The notes beneath the pieces are model-generated. The model was not told where the DNA came from. It did not search any database and saw nothing but the letters and a program-made list of their open reading frames with translations. A stretch of 64,000 nt of DNA from Lysobacteraceae bacterium NML91-0213 (GTDB taxonomy: Bacteria; Pseudomonadota; Gammaproteobacteria; Xanthomonadales; Xanthomonadaceae): assembly GCA_002798175.1 (NCBI GenBank), contig NWQL01000001.1, forward strand, positions 791,630-855,629. The letters are read 5' to 3'. Each line of letters starts with the position of its first letter. The stretch's first letter is position 1. Positions 54,245 to 63,863 of this stretch are shown one piece after another. Made by a program: the position numbers and the translations under genes.

Positions 54245-55264
54245 CTAACGGGGGTCGGGAGTCTCGCCGCCGACCACCAGCTCGACGGTGCCGGCCGCCG
54301 GCAGCTGCACCCGCACAGGCGCACTCGACATATCGCCATCCTGCGGCGTCGCCGACCCGCTGGACGAGATCCGTGCAAGCACCTCGACTTCCTGCAGCGC
54401 CGACAGCGGCTGGGTGGGCATGGGGCTGTCGCCATCGCCCAGCACGATGTCCAGCGGCAGGTCGGCGACCGTGTGGCGTTGTGCGGCGACCGGCATTGGT
54501 GGGCCGTCCGGGGCGCGCGCGATCACGAACACCACCGCGGCCGGGTCGAGCCGCACGCGGGCGGCGAAGTCCGGGTCCAGCGCGACGCGCACGCGCAGGC
54601 CTTCGCCGGCAGCGGCATCAACGCGTTCGGGTTCGGGCAGCGGGTCGAGGCCGGCATGCACGCGTGCCTCGTTGATCTGTAGGCGCAGGCCAGCCGCCGC
54701 CTCGCCGCCGAGGGCGGGAAGCAACGGCTCCCAGGTCGCAGCGGCTTCGGCGCTGCGGCCATGCTGGCGATAGCCGATGCCCAGGAAGAGCCGCGCACGC
54801 TGCTGGCCAGGGTCGGCTGCAAGCACGCGTTCGAGGACCGCGATCGCCTCGTCATCGAAGCGGCGTCGTGCATCCACGCGCGAGCGCGCCTCGGCGTATT
54901 CGGTCTGCAGGCCAGGGTCTTCCGGGTCCAGGCGTGCCGCGCGCGCGAACGCATCGCGCGCCTCGCCGTGGCGCTCCTGCTGCTGCAAGGCGCGGCCCAG
55001 CAGGCGCCAGCCTTCGACCTGGCGCGGGTCACGCTCCAGGTCGGCCTGCAATTGGGTGATCGCTTCCGCGAGCGTCTCGGGGGCGCGGCGCTGTGCCGGG
55101 TCGAGCCCGGCCGGCGTACCGACCACCTGGTAGAGGCTGAGTACCATCACCGGGATGGCGACGACGAGTCCCGCAAACAGCGGCCGCGAGCCGCGCAGCG
55201 GCCACGCAAGTACCACCGCGGTGACCAGCGCGAGCAGGGTGGCGAGTACGAAATAGGGCGCCAT
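54245..55264 (-). CDS. ccmI: Cytochrome c maturation protein CcmI (apocytochrome chaperone)
   Basis: Holds apocytochrome c and delivers it to the heme ligation complex. 339 residues from the ATG at 55264, which overlaps the ccmH stop by one base (TGATG); an in-frame ATG at 55270 would add two residues. Two N-terminal membrane helices (VLATLLALVTAVVLAWPL; GLVVAIPVMVLSLYQVV) are followed by TPR repeats (ERDPRQVEGWRLLGRALQQ; ARLFLGIGYRQHGRSAEAA) and a periplasmic beta-rich C-terminal domain. It is shorter than fused CcmHI proteins. It ends the nine-gene ccm operon. Confidence 0.9.
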   Translation of the reverse strand: MAPYFVLATLLALVTAVVLAWPLRGSRPLFAGLVVAIPVMVLSLYQVVGTPAGLDPAQRRAPETLAEAITQLQADLERDPRQVEGWRLLGRALQQQERHGEARDAFARAARLDPEDPGLQTEYAEARSRVDARRRFDDEAIAVLERVLAADPGQQRARLFLGIGYRQHGRSAEAAATWEPLLPALGGEAAAGLRLQINEARVHAGLDPLPEPERVDAAAGEGLRVRVALDPDFAARVRLDPAAVVFVIARAPDGPPMPVAAQRHTVADLPLDIVLGDGDSPMPTQPLSALQEVEVLARISSSGSATPQDGDMSSAPVRVQLPAAGTVELVVGGETPDPR

Positions 55265-55713
55265 CACCATTCCTGCGTGTCGTCGTGCGGCACGTCGCCG
55301 CCGCGGCTGCGCTGCCGCACGATGCGCCACACCCGCACCCCGCCGCCGAGCAGCAGCAGGGCCGGACCGAACCACAGCACGAACGTGGTCGCGCCCACGC
55401 GCGGCCGGTACAGCACGAATTCGCCATAGCGGTCGACCAGGTACTGGCGGATCTCGGTGTCGCCCATGCCGCGCCGCATCAGAACGAGCACCTCGCGGCG
55501 CAGGTCGTGGGCGATCTGTGCGTTGGAATCGGCCAGCGACTGGTTCTGGCACATCACGCAACGCAGTTCGGCGATCAGACCGCGGAAGCGCCTTTCCTCC
55601 GCCGCATCGGCGAATTCCAGCGGTGCCGGATCCTGCGCCGCCTGGGCCTGCGCCGGCGTCAGCGGCAGCAGCGCGAGCAACGCCAGCAGCAGTGCAGCCC
55701 AGAACGTCCTCAT
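55264..55713 (-). CDS. ccmH: Cytochrome c maturation protein CcmH
   Basis: Thiol-reducing factor that keeps the CXXCH motif of apocytochrome c in reduced form. 149 residues: a signal peptide (ALLLALLALLPLTPAQAQ), then the active-site pair in ELRCVMCQNQSLADS, and a single C-terminal membrane helix (FVLWFGPALLLLGGGVRVW). The start overlaps the ccmG stop by four bases (ATGA). Family length and motif are standard. Confidence 0.95.
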   Translation of the reverse strand: MRTFWAALLLALLALLPLTPAQAQAAQDPAPLEFADAAEERRFRGLIAELRCVMCQNQSLADSNAQIAHDLRREVLVLMRRGMGDTEIRQYLVDRYGEFVLYRPRVGATTFVLWFGPALLLLGGGVRVWRIVRQRSRGGDVPHDDTQEW

Positions 55714-56249
55714 CCGCCAATCGCCTCCAGCGCCGGCAGCAGGCGCTCGCGCACGGTGTCATCGGTCATCGGGCCGACGTGTTTCCAGCGCACGATGCCG
55801 TCGGCATCGACCAGGAAGGTTTCCGGTGCGCCGTAGATGCCCCATTCGATGGCGTTCTGGCCTTCGTAATCGACCAGCACCACCCAGTAGGGGTTGCCGA
55901 ACTGCTCCAGCCAGCGCAGCGCGTCGGCGCGTTCGTCCTTCCAGTTGTAGCCGACCACGCGCACGCGGCGGGTTTCAGCGAAGCGGGTGAGTACGCCGTG
56001 CTCCTCGCGGCAACCCGGGCACCAGCTGCCCCAGACATTGAGCAGGTAGGGCGCGCCGCGCAGGTCGGCATCGGTGACCAGCCGCCCGGCCTCGTGCAGC
56101 ACCGGCAGTCGGAACGCGGGGGCCTGCCTGCCGATCAGCGGCGAGGGCAGGGCGTCGCGATCGGGATCGCGGCTCAGCCACACGCCAGCCGCCAGCAGCG
56201 CCGCGACCAGGCCGAAGACCGCCAGCGGGAGCCACCGTTGCAGTTTCAT
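55710..56249 (-). CDS. ccmG: Thiol:disulfide interchange protein CcmG (DsbE)
   Basis: Periplasmic, membrane-anchored thioredoxin-like protein that reduces apocytochrome c. 179 residues with an N-terminal anchor helix (LPLAVFGLVAALLAAGVWL), a redox motif GSWCPGCREEH, and the family block YLVDRYGE-like follow-up in VDYEGQNAIEWGIYGAPETF. Typical length. It overlaps both ccmF (four bases at 56246-56249) and ccmH (four bases). Confidence 0.94.
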   Translation of the reverse strand: MKLQRWLPLAVFGLVAALLAAGVWLSRDPDRDALPSPLIGRQAPAFRLPVLHEAGRLVTDADLRGAPYLLNVWGSWCPGCREEHGVLTRFAETRRVRVVGYNWKDERADALRWLEQFGNPYWVVLVDYEGQNAIEWGIYGAPETFLVDADGIVRWKHVGPMTDDTVRERLLPALEAIGG

Positions 56250-58252
56250 GGCGTGCCTCCGCTTGGGGTGCTTTCCACTGGCGTGCTCTCCACTGGCGTG
56301 CCCACCCCCATGCTTCCTACCGGCGTGCTCCCCGTCGCTGCCCGACGACGCGGCGCGACACGGAAGCGGCGATCGAAGGCGGTGACCAGCCCGCCCAGTG
56401 CCATCAGCGCGGCACCGGCCCAGATCCAGCGCACGAACGGCTTGACGTGCACGCGCACCGCCCAGGCGTCGTCGCCGAGCGGTTCGCCCAGCGCCACGTA
56501 GACGTCACCGAGCACGCCCGGGCGGATCGCCGCCTCGGTCATCACCTGTCCGCCGCTGGCGTAGTGGCGCTTCTCGGGATGCATCACGGTTTCGCGATCG
56601 TTTCGCAGCATCACCACGCGGCCGCGGTCGGCCATGTAGTTGGGCCCGCGCACGCGTTCCACGCCTTCAAAGCGGAAGCTGTCGCGGCCCATCTCCAGTG
56701 TCTGCCCGGGGCGCAGTGCCACCTCGCGCTGCAGGTTCATCGCCTCCACCAGCAGTGCGCCGACCAGGAACACCGCGATGCCGGCATGGCCGAGCAGCAT
56801 GCCGACCAGTTCGGGGGTGAAGCGGCCGTTGCCGCGGATCCGCGTCCAGGCGAAGTACGCCGTGCCGGCGCCAACCCACAGCGCACCGGCCACGCCGGCA
56901 GCGACCTTCCACGGCCCCTGCGGCGCCATGAAGTAGCCGAACGCACCGGCCACCAGCGCCAGCAGCAGCCACGGACGGGCGAGGCGCAACAGTCGCGGCG
57001 CATCGTCGCGCTGCCAGCGGGTCAGCGGGCCGAACGGCAACAGCAGCACCAGCGGTGCCATCAGCAGCAGGAACAGCAGGCCGAAGTAGGGCGGGCCGAC
57101 CGAGATCTTGCCGAGGTCCAGCGCGTCGGCCAGCAGCGGGTACAGCGTGCCCAGCAGCACCATCGCGCAGGCCGCCACCAGCAGCAGGTTGTTGAGCAGC
57201 AGCAGCGTCTCGCGCGAGGTCCCGGCGAACGGCTTGCCGTCCTCGACATCCGGCGCGCGCAGCGCATACAGCAGCAGCGAACCACCCACGACGATGCCGA
57301 GGAACACCAGGATGAAGAGCCCGCGCGCGGGATCGGCGGCGAAACTGTGCACGCTGGTCAGTACGCCCGAGCGCACCAGGAACGCGCCCAGAAGCGACAG
57401 CGAGAACGTGGCGATCGCCAGCAGCAGGGTCCAGCCACGGAAGCTGCCGCGCTTCTCGGTGACCGCCTGCGAATGGATCAGCGCCGCGCCGGCAAGCCAC
57501 GGCATGAAGCTGGCGTTCTCGACCGGATCCCAGAACCACCAGCCGCCCCAGCCGAGCTCGTAGTACGCCCACCAGCTGCCCAGCGCGATGCCGACGGTGA
57601 GGAAGGCCCAGGCGACGTTGGTCCACGGACGCGTCCAGCGCAGCCAGCGCGCATCCACGCGGCCGTCCAGCAGCGCCGCGATGGCGAACGCGAACGGCAC
57701 CACGAACCCGGCGTAACCCACGTACAGCAGCGGCGGATGCACGATCATCCCCGGGTCCTGCAGCAGCGGGTTGAGGTCACGGCCCTCCATGGCCGCCGGC
57801 AGCAGGCGCTCGAACGGGTTGCTGGTGAACACAAGGAAGGCGATGAAGCCGAACGACACCGCGCCCATCACCGCCAGCACGCGCGCGATCACCACCGGCG
57901 GCAGGTTGCGCGACCACAGCGCCACCGCGCCGTTCCACAGCGCGATGATCAGCACCCAGAACAGCAGCGAGCCTTCGTGGTTGCCCCACACCGCGGTGAT
58001 CCGGTAGATCATCGGCAGCAGGGTGTTGGAATTCTCGGCGACGTAGCGCACCGAGAAATCCTGGGCGACGAAGGCCCAGGTCAGGATCACGTAGGCAAGG
58101 AAGACCAGCGCCAGCTGCACGTGCGCGGCCGGGCGGGCGGTGCGCATCCAGCCGGGGATGCCGCGCTGCGCACCGAGCAGCGGCAGCGTGGCCTGCATCA
58201 GCGATGCGATCAGCGCCAGCAGCAGTGCGACCTGGCCGAGTTCAGGCAGCAT
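56246..58252 (-). CDS. ccmF: Cytochrome c heme lyase CcmF
   Basis: Large inner-membrane protein that takes heme from holo-CcmE and attaches it to apocytochrome c with CcmH. 668 residues with about fifteen membrane segments; the WWD-type heme-handling motif is WGGWWFWDPVENASF, and other blocks are YRITAVWGNHEGSLLFW and SFHSFAADPARGLF-like sequence (VHSFAADPARGLFIL). The last 25-30 residues are a low-complexity tail made of repeated STPVES and related units, encoded by a 15-base repeat (56268-56339). This tail lies outside the conserved part. The gene overlaps ccmG by four bases. Confidence 0.95.
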   Translation of the reverse strand: MLPELGQVALLLALIASLMQATLPLLGAQRGIPGWMRTARPAAHVQLALVFLAYVILTWAFVAQDFSVRYVAENSNTLLPMIYRITAVWGNHEGSLLFWVLIIALWNGAVALWSRNLPPVVIARVLAVMGAVSFGFIAFLVFTSNPFERLLPAAMEGRDLNPLLQDPGMIVHPPLLYVGYAGFVVPFAFAIAALLDGRVDARWLRWTRPWTNVAWAFLTVGIALGSWWAYYELGWGGWWFWDPVENASFMPWLAGAALIHSQAVTEKRGSFRGWTLLLAIATFSLSLLGAFLVRSGVLTSVHSFAADPARGLFILVFLGIVVGGSLLLYALRAPDVEDGKPFAGTSRETLLLLNNLLLVAACAMVLLGTLYPLLADALDLGKISVGPPYFGLLFLLLMAPLVLLLPFGPLTRWQRDDAPRLLRLARPWLLLALVAGAFGYFMAPQGPWKVAAGVAGALWVGAGTAYFAWTRIRGNGRFTPELVGMLLGHAGIAVFLVGALLVEAMNLQREVALRPGQTLEMGRDSFRFEGVERVRGPNYMADRGRVVMLRNDRETVMHPEKRHYASGGQVMTEAAIRPGVLGDVYVALGEPLGDDAWAVRVHVKPFVRWIWAGAALMALGGLVTAFDRRFRVAPRRRAATGSTPVGSMGVGTPVESTPVESTPSGGTP
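56268..56339 (-). repeat. Degenerate 15-base tandem repeat at the end of ccmF
   Basis: Five units begin with GTG or ATG on the plus strand: GTGCTTTCCACTGGC, GTGCTCTCCACTGGC, a 12-base unit, ATGCTTCCTACCGGC and GTGCTCCCCGTCGCT. On the coding strand they spell Pro-Val/Ser-Thr-rich units at the C-terminus of CcmF. The in-frame 3n unit length would let copy number vary without frameshift. Confidence 0.65.
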
Positions 58253-58297
58253 CGCGGGATCCGCTGGCGGTCGGAAGGAATCGGCAGGACAGGTGCA

Positions 58298-58789
58298 TCA
58301 GCGCTGCATGCCCTGGCTGGCGCCATCGGCCGCTTCGTCGATGCCGTGCTTCTGGTGGGCGACGCCCATCTTGTCGGCAAGTTCCTTGGGCATGTAGGTC
58401 TCGTCGTGCTTGGCCAGCACTTCCTCGGCCATGAACACGCCGTCGCGCATGCGCCCGGTGGCGACCACCGCCTGGTTCTCGCGGAACAGGTCGGGTAGCA
58501 GGCCGGTGTAGAGCACCGGCAGCGCGGCATCGCCATCCGAGACCAGGAAGCGTGATTCCAGCGAACCGGACGGGCGTTCGAACGAGCCTTCGGCGACCAT
58601 GCCGCCGAGGCGGAAACGTGCCTCGCCCGATGCCACCGGGTCGCCGGCACGGCCGTCGAGGATTTCCGCCGGCGTGTAGAGGTAGGCGATATTGCGTTGC
58701 AGGGCCAGCGCGACCAGGGTGGTGGACACGCCGGCGGCGGCCACCAGCGCAAGCACGAACCACAGGCGGCGGCGTCGGGTCGGGTTCAT
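58298..58789 (-). CDS. ccmE: Heme chaperone CcmE
   Basis: Periplasmic, membrane-anchored chaperone that covalently binds heme and delivers it to CcmF. The ATG at 58789 gives 163 residues; the frame is open further upstream but that part lies in ccmD. An N-terminal anchor ([20 protein letters not shown]) is followed by the OB-fold domain and the heme-binding motif [11 protein letters not shown], with the HxxxY pair (His and Tyr) of the common type. The start overlaps the ccmD stop by four bases. Confidence 0.94.
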   Translation of the reverse strand: MNPTRRRRLWFVLALVAAAGVSTTLVALALQRNIAYLYTPAEILDGRAGDPVASGEARFRLGGMVAEGSFERPSGSLESRFLVSDGDAALPVLYTGLLPDLFRENQAVVATGRMRDGVFMAEEVLAKHDETYMPKELADKMGVAHQKHGIDEAADGASQGMQR

Positions 58790-58959
58790 CGGTCGAGATC
58801 TCCCCGTTGCGGGTTGGCGGCGCGGCGCGCAGCCAGCAGCCGGACCCCGCGCAGCAGGCGGCGGATGCGGATATGCGGGGCCACGAAGTCCCACAGCAGC
58901 ACCACGACGAACACCAGATAGGCCGCAAGTACGTAACCGGCGTAGGTCATTCCAGCCAT
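58786..58959 (-). CDS. ccmD: Heme exporter protein CcmD
   Basis: Small membrane protein that helps release holo-CcmE from the CcmABC complex. The ATG at 58959 gives 57 residues with one transmembrane helix ([19 protein letters not shown]) followed by a basic cytoplasmic end ([15 protein letters not shown]), the exact CcmD pattern. An ATG at 58950 would shorten it by three residues. The gene is easily missed because of its size. It lies 43 bases after ccmC and overlaps ccmE. Confidence 0.88.
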   Translation of the reverse strand: MAGMTYAGYVLAAYLVFVVVLLWDFVAPHIRIRRLLRGVRLLAARRAANPQRGDLDR

Positions 58960-59002
58960 GCCCCAGTGTCGCAGCATGCGCCGCGGATGGTCTTGATCCT
59001 GA

Positions 59003-59770
59003 TCATGCGGGCCCCGAACGCGAGGGCATGCGCGCGGCAAGCCGGCGCACCCAGTCCTTGCCACCTTCGCGGTACAGGTTGTCGGCGCGCGCGCGCGCCA
59101 GCAGTGAGCCGGCGAACCAGAACTTGGTGCCCACGACCACCCAGACCAGCGGCGGCAGCATGCTGGAATCCATCGACGATTCGCCGAATACGCGGATCGT
59201 CTGGCCCTGGTGCAGCGAGTTCCACCACACCACCGAGTAGCGGATCACCGGCAGCAGCGCCACGCCGACGATCGCCAGCAGCGAGGCCGCGCGCGCGGCT
59301 GCGCGGCGGTCGTCGATGGCGTGGTACAGGCCGATCACCCCGAGGTACATGAACAGCAGGATCAGTTCGCTGGTCAGGCGCGGGTCCCAGTCCCACCAGG
59401 TGCCCCACATCGGCCGGCCCCAGATGCTGCCCGTCGCCAGGGTGATGACGGTGAACGCCGCGCCGATCGGTGCACACGCCATGGCGAGGATCTCGCACAG
59501 CTTGATCCGCCAGATCAGCGCGATCGCGGCGTAGAAGGCCATCAGCCCGTAGACCGCCAGGCTCATCCACGCGCTCGGCACGTGGATGTAGAGGATGCGG
59601 AAGCTGTCGCCCTGCTGGTAATCGGCCGGCACCTGGAACAGCGCGCCGTACAGGCCCCATCCCATCAGCAGCACGCCCAGCCCGTAGCACCACGGCGCCC
59701 AGCGCGCGGCAAAGCGATCGAAGGTGGGGGGTGAACCGAGTTGATGGAACCAGCGGACGACGGGGTTCAT
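59003..59770 (-). CDS. ccmC: Heme exporter protein CcmC
   Basis: Inner-membrane protein that loads heme onto CcmE. 255 residues from the ATG at 59770; the frame is open before that start but there it reads into the end of ccmB. Six membrane segments and the tryptophan-rich heme motif GTWWDWDPRLTSELI, plus IHVPSAWMSLAVYGLMAF with the conserved His. The length and sequence are typical. The 31-base gap to ccmB and 43-base gap to ccmD are the longest in this half of the operon. Confidence 0.95.
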   Translation of the reverse strand: MNPVVRWFHQLGSPPTFDRFAARWAPWCYGLGVLLMGWGLYGALFQVPADYQQGDSFRILYIHVPSAWMSLAVYGLMAFYAAIALIWRIKLCEILAMACAPIGAAFTVITLATGSIWGRPMWGTWWDWDPRLTSELILLFMYLGVIGLYHAIDDRRAAARAASLLAIVGVALLPVIRYSVVWWNSLHQGQTIRVFGESSMDSSMLPPLVWVVVGTKFWFAGSLLARARADNLYREGGKDWVRRLAARMPSRSGPA

Positions 59771-59801
59771 GCGTTTCCAGCGGCCACCGCGTGGGCGGTG
59801 G

Positions 59802-60485
59802 TCAATTGAGGGCGATGCGGATGGCGGCCGCTGCGGCCACCGGTGCCAGCACCAGCGCCAGCACCAGGCCCGCGGCCAGCAGCAGCAGGCCACCGGTCGG
59901 GTCCTGGCCCTGGCCGGCCTGCGTCACGCAACCCACGCCGAACACCAGGACCGGCACGTACAGCGGCAGTGCCAGCAGCGACAACAGGATACCCGAGCGG
60001 CGCATCCCCACCGTCAGCGCGGCGACGACCGCGCCGATCAGGCTCAGCAGCGGCGTGCCCAGGGCAAGGGCCGCCAGTAGCACGCCGAGCTGGGCGCGCG
60101 GCAGTTGCATCAGCTCGGCCAGCACCGGGGCGGCGACCACCAGCGGCAGGGCCGTGGTGGCCCAGTGCAGCGCGGTGCGCACCAGCACCAGCCAGGCCAG
60201 GGGCAGCGGCGACAGCATCCACTGTTCCAGCGAGCCGTCCTCGGCATCGCCGCGGAACAGGGTATCGAGCGCCAGCAATCCGGCCAGCAGCACCGCCACC
60301 CACAGCACGCCCGGGGCCACTCCGGCCAGTGTCGCCGCGTCGCCGCCGAGAGCGAGGCCGAACAGCACCACCACCATCAACGCAAACAGCGCCGGTTGCA
60401 GCGCATCGCCACGGCGTCGCCACAGCAGGCGCAGGTCGCGGGCGACGAGGGCTGCGGCGGCGCCGCGCAGGGTGGGGCGCCTCAT
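59802..60485 (-). CDS. ccmB: Heme exporter protein CcmB
   Basis: Membrane subunit of the CcmAB ABC exporter that powers release of holo-CcmE. 227 residues from the ATG at 60485, which overlaps the ccmA stop by four bases; an upstream open frame lies in ccmA and is not used. Six hydrophobic segments, and the family pattern [19 protein letters not shown] with the following [11 protein letters not shown]. Typical length. The frame holds no disabling change. Confidence 0.93.
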   Translation of the reverse strand: MRRPTLRGAAAALVARDLRLLWRRRGDALQPALFALMVVVLFGLALGGDAATLAGVAPGVLWVAVLLAGLLALDTLFRGDAEDGSLEQWMLSPLPLAWLVLVRTALHWATTALPLVVAAPVLAELMQLPRAQLGVLLAALALGTPLLSLIGAVVAALTVGMRRSGILLSLLALPLYVPVLVFGVGCVTQAGQGQDPTGGLLLLAAGLVLALVLAPVAAAAAIRIALN

Positions 60486-61153
60486 GCGGTCGTCTCCGCC
60501 GCGACGCCGCCGCCATCGCTGCCACCGATGACCAGCTCGCGCGTGCGCACCGGCGGCGCGGCGTAGGCGCCATGGGTAGTGACCAGCGCAGCGCCACCGG
60601 AACGCAGCTGCGCTTGCACCATGCGGTTGACCAGTTCGATGCCTTCGAGGTCGAGGTTGGCGTAGGGTTCGTCGAGCAGCCACAACGGCGCCGGCGACAA
60701 CCACAGCCGCGCCAGCGACAGCCGCTTCTTCTGCCCGGCCGACAGTTCACGCAACGCAGTGTCCTCGTAGCCGGCCAGGCCGACGATGCCCAGCGCCTGT
60801 TCGACCAGCTGGCCGCGACGCAGGCCATGCAGGCCCACCAGGAAGCGCAGGTTCTCCAGCGCGGTCAGGTCTGCCTTGAGCCCGGGCAGATGGCCGAGGT
60901 AGGCCATCGCCTGCGCACGCAGCGCCGATCCGGCCGGCCGACCGTCGATTTCCACCCGGCCGGCATCGGCACGCAGCAACCCGGCGAGCACCCGCAGCAG
61001 GGTGGTCTTGCCGGCGCCATTGCCGCCACGCACGAGCAGCGCCTCGCCGGCATCCACGGCGAAGTCGAGTGGACCGAAGACGGGGCGATCGTTGCGGCTG
61101 AAGGTCAGGCCCTGCGCGCTCAGGAGCGGCACGGACGGAGCGGGGTCTGGCAT
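60482..61153 (-). CDS. ccmA: Heme exporter ATP-binding protein CcmA
   Basis: ATPase of the CcmAB exporter. The ATG at 61153 gives 223 residues; a frame running further upstream lacks family similarity. Walker A is [11 protein letters not shown], the ABC signature is [14 protein letters not shown], and Walker B is [12 protein letters not shown], followed by the H-loop region VTTHGAY. It is the first gene of ccmABCDEFGHI, transcribed leftward from the divergent region before 61271, where the aminotransferase gene starts. Confidence 0.95.
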   Translation of the reverse strand: MPDPAPSVPLLSAQGLTFSRNDRPVFGPLDFAVDAGEALLVRGGNGAGKTTLLRVLAGLLRADAGRVEIDGRPAGSALRAQAMAYLGHLPGLKADLTALENLRFLVGLHGLRRGQLVEQALGIVGLAGYEDTALRELSAGQKKRLSLARLWLSPAPLWLLDEPYANLDLEGIELVNRMVQAQLRSGGAALVTTHGAYAAPPVRTRELVIGGSDGGGVAAETTA

Positions 61154-61270
61154 CGGCGCCGCGGGGCAACGGTCGGAAGTGACCACCCATTCTAGGGCCT
61201 CCGCACGGCCCGGACATCCCTCGCGGCGGCGGGTACACTCCGGTGCCCCCGTTGTTTCGACAGGCGCACC

Positions 61271-62428
61271 GTGGCGATCGCAACCGACAGCAAGCTGCCG
61301 AAGGTCGGCACCACCATCTTCAGCACGATGTCGCAGCTGGCGGCCGAGCATGGCGCGGTCAACCTCGGCCAGGGCTTCCCCGATTTCGACGTGCCCTCCA
61401 GGCTGGTCGACGAGCTGGAGCGCGCGATGCGCGCCGGCCACAACCAGTACGCGCCGATGACCGGCATCCCGGCACTGCGTGCGGCGATCGCCGGCAAGAC
61501 CGCGCGCGTGTACGGCCACCGGCCGGACGCCGACACCGAGGTGACCGTCACCAGCGGCGCCACCGAGGCGCTGTTCAACGCCATCCACGCGGTGGTGCGC
61601 GCCGGCGACGAGGTGATCGTGCTCGACCCGGCATACGACAGCTACGAGCCGGCGATCGAGCTGGCGGGCGCGCAGGCCGTGCACGTGGCGCTCGACCCGC
61701 GCAGCTTCGCGGTGGACTGGGCCGCGGTGCGCGCCGCGGTCACCCCGCGCACCCGCATGCTGATCGTCAACACCCCGCACAACCCGTCCGGGGCGATGTT
61801 CTCGGCCGGGGACATCGAGGCGCTGCAGTCACTGCTCGATGACCACCCGGCAGTTGTCCTGCTTTCCGACGAGGTCTACGAGCACATCGTGTTCGACGGC
61901 GGTCGGCACGAGTCGGCGCTGCGCCATCCGCGCCTGCGCGAACGTGCGTTCGTGGTGTCGAGCTTCGGCAAGACCTACCACTGCACCGGCTGGAAGCTCG
62001 GTTACTGCATCGCGCCACCGGCGCTGTCGGCCGAGTTCCGCAAGGTGCACCAGTACAACGTGTTCTGCACCTTCGCCCCGGCGCAGCATGCCTTCGCGGC
62101 GATGCTCGAGGCGGAACCCGGGCACTACGAGCAGCTTGGCGCTTTCTACGAAGCCAAGCGCGACCGTTTCCGCGCGCAGCTCTCGGCCACGCGTCTGCAG
62201 CCGCTGCCGGTGGCCGGTGGCTATTTCCAGCTGGTGGACTACTCGGCGGTGAGCGACCTGGACGACGCCGCGTTCTGCCGCTGGCTGACCATCGAGCATG
62301 GCGTGGCCGCCATCCCGCTGTCGCCGTTCTATGCGCAACCGCCCCCGGGCCAGCGTCTGGCGCGGCTGTGCTTCGCCAAGAACGAAGCGACGCTGGACGC
62401 GGCCGTCGAGCGGCTGCGCAAGCTCTAG
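61271..62428 (+). CDS. Methionine aminotransferase (class I/II, YbdL-like)
   Basis: PLP-dependent aminotransferase that uses methionine, phenylalanine or histidine as amino donors and closes methionine salvage by aminating 4-methylthio-2-oxobutyrate. 385 residues from the GTG at 61271. The PLP lysine lies in [17 protein letters not shown]; the N-terminal block LGQGFPDFD and the [12 protein letters not shown] block are typical. The next gene encodes an omega-amidase, and the pair forms the transaminase/omega-amidase pathway that drives the reaction by hydrolysing 2-oxoglutaramate. It is divergent from ccmA across a 117-base gap. Confidence 0.9.
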   Translation: MAIATDSKLPKVGTTIFSTMSQLAAEHGAVNLGQGFPDFDVPSRLVDELERAMRAGHNQYAPMTGIPALRAAIAGKTARVYGHRPDADTEVTVTSGATEALFNAIHAVVRAGDEVIVLDPAYDSYEPAIELAGAQAVHVALDPRSFAVDWAAVRAAVTPRTRMLIVNTPHNPSGAMFSAGDIEALQSLLDDHPAVVLLSDEVYEHIVFDGGRHESALRHPRLRERAFVVSSFGKTYHCTGWKLGYCIAPPALSAEFRKVHQYNVFCTFAPAQHAFAAMLEAEPGHYEQLGAFYEAKRDRFRAQLSATRLQPLPVAGGYFQLVDYSAVSDLDDAAFCRWLTIEHGVAAIPLSPFYAQPPPGQRLARLCFAKNEATLDAAVERLRKL

Positions 62429-62536
62429 GCGAGTTCCGCCGCGGATTTCGCCGATCCGCACGGAGTCAAGCGGTTTGCGGTTGATCCGCGTTGCTCCGTG
62501 GAATCCGCGGCCTGCTTCCACTGCACAGGTGACGAC

Positions 62537-63403
62537 GTGACCCCGAACAACGATCTGCGCGTATCCATCGTCCAGGGCGAGACGCGCTGGCACGACCCCG
62601 CGGCCAACCGCGAGTACTACGGTGATTTCATGCACTCGCTGCGTGGCATCACCGATGTGGTGGTGTTGCCGGAAACCTTCACCAGCGGCTTCAGCAACGA
62701 GGCGATGGACCGCGCCGAGGACATGGACGGCCCGACGGTCGCCTGGATACGCGAACAGGCGCAGCTGCTGGATGCGGCGGTGACCGGCAGCGTGCAGCTG
62801 CGCACCGATGCGGGCGTCTTCAACCGCATGCTCTGGGCCACGCCCGACGGCGGGCTGGCCTACTACGACAAGCGCCATCTGTTCCGCTACGCCGGCGAAC
62901 ACCACCGTTACGCTGCCGGCCACCGGCGCCTGACCGTGGACTGGCGCGGCTGGCGGATCAATCCGCAGGTCTGCTACGACCTGCGCTTCCCGGTGTTCTG
63001 CCGCAACCGCTTCGACGTCGAGCGTCCGGGCCAGCCCGACTTCGACCTGCAGATCTTCGTCGCCAACTGGCCGGCCGCGCGCGCGTACGCCTGGCGCACG
63101 CTGCTGCGCGCGCGTGCGATCGAGAACCTCTGCTTCGTCGTCGGCGTGAACCGCGTCGGCGAGGACGGCAATGGCCTCGCCTACAGCGGCGACAGCGTGG
63201 TGCTCGATTTCGCCGGAACGCCGCTGGCCGAGGCCACGGATTTCGAAGTGGTCAGCACGACCACCCTGCAGGCAGCAACGCTGGGCGCCTACCGCGAACA
63301 CTTCCCGGCCATGCTCGATGCCGACCGTTTCGAGATGGACGGCCTGCCGTCTCGCGCGCCGCAGGGCGATGTTGCCGCAACATTGACGGCCGACGGGGTG
63401 TAG
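62537..63403 (+). CDS. Nitrilase-superfamily omega-amidase (YafV-like)
   Basis: Hydrolyses 2-oxoglutaramate and similar omega-amides, completing glutamine-linked transamination. The GTG at 62537 gives 288 residues; an ATG at 62498 would add 13 residues of unrelated sequence. The nitrilase triad is in place: Glu in VVLPETFTSGF, Lys in AYYDKRHLFRY, Cys in PQVCYDLRFPV. A second conserved Glu lies in RARAIENLCFVVGVNR. It follows the aminotransferase by 108 bases, and the same two-gene order is found in many bacteria. No regulator is visible. Confidence 0.9.
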   Translation: MTPNNDLRVSIVQGETRWHDPAANREYYGDFMHSLRGITDVVVLPETFTSGFSNEAMDRAEDMDGPTVAWIREQAQLLDAAVTGSVQLRTDAGVFNRMLWATPDGGLAYYDKRHLFRYAGEHHRYAAGHRRLTVDWRGWRINPQVCYDLRFPVFCRNRFDVERPGQPDFDLQIFVANWPAARAYAWRTLLRARAIENLCFVVGVNRVGEDGNGLAYSGDSVVLDFAGTPLAEATDFEVVSTTTLQAATLGAYREHFPAMLDADRFEMDGLPSRAPQGDVAATLTADGV

Positions 63404-63431
63404 TGGCGCCCTTTCCCAGCAGGAGACCGTC

Positions 63432-63746
63432 ATGGCCCAGTTCGCCGAGCGTGTGGTGACCGATCAGGCGGAGATCGAGCGGCTCAAGGCGATGATCCTC
63501 GTGCTCGACGAGGAGGCGCGGGTGGAAGTGGAGCTCGACGACGGGCAGGTACTGGCCGGCGCCGTCGCGATCAAGCCGACCCTGCAGGTGTTCATCGATC
63601 CGCAGGGCAACGAGGGCACCAACGGCGTGCTGCGTCTCGACGACGCGCTCGAGCCGGAGAAGCCGCACTTCATCCCGCTGGCCAGCATTGTGCGTGTACG
63701 CCGACTGGAGCCCGACCAGCCCACCATCCTGCGCCGCGAGGACTGA
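63432..63746 (+). CDS. DUF3247 protein
   Basis: 104 residues with a ribosome-binding site (GCAGGAGA, 63418-63425) before the ATG at 63432. It matches the short DUF3247 family, which is typical of Xanthomonadaceae. The protein is acidic and beta-rich, with blocks ERVVTDQAEIERLKAMI, VEVELDDGQVLAGAVAI and PHFIPLASIVRVRRLEPDQP; the last looks like the end of a small beta-barrel. No catalytic motif or membrane segment is seen, and no function is known to me. It is probably co-transcribed with the amidase, 28 bases upstream. Confidence 0.8.
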   Translation: MAQFAERVVTDQAEIERLKAMILVLDEEARVEVELDDGQVLAGAVAIKPTLQVFIDPQGNEGTNGVLRLDDALEPEKPHFIPLASIVRVRRLEPDQPTILRRED

Positions 63747-63829
63747 TCGCGGCGGCCGGCAGCCCGCCCGGGGCGAGGTTGGGGCACGGACTCCAGGCGG
63801 GAAAATCACCTCGCTTCCCCTGGGCGCGA

Positions 63830-63851
63830 AGCGGCCCCATCGGGGGCCGCT
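63830..63851. other. Hairpin between convergent genes
   Basis: AGCGGCCCC (63830-63838) and GGGGCCGCT (63843-63851) form a perfect 9-bp stem with loop ATCG. It lies between the convergent DUF3247 gene and the end of the last gene. No T-run follows on either strand, so it may serve as a weak bidirectional terminator. Confidence 0.5.
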
Positions 63852-63863
63852 GCGGGGATGCGA

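Noticed and set aside
61271..63746. Aminotransferase, amidase and DUF3247 block as a novel system
   Set aside because: The aminotransferase/omega-amidase pair is a known bacterial pathway, and DUF3247 is an ordinary lineage gene, so nothing unusual is claimed.
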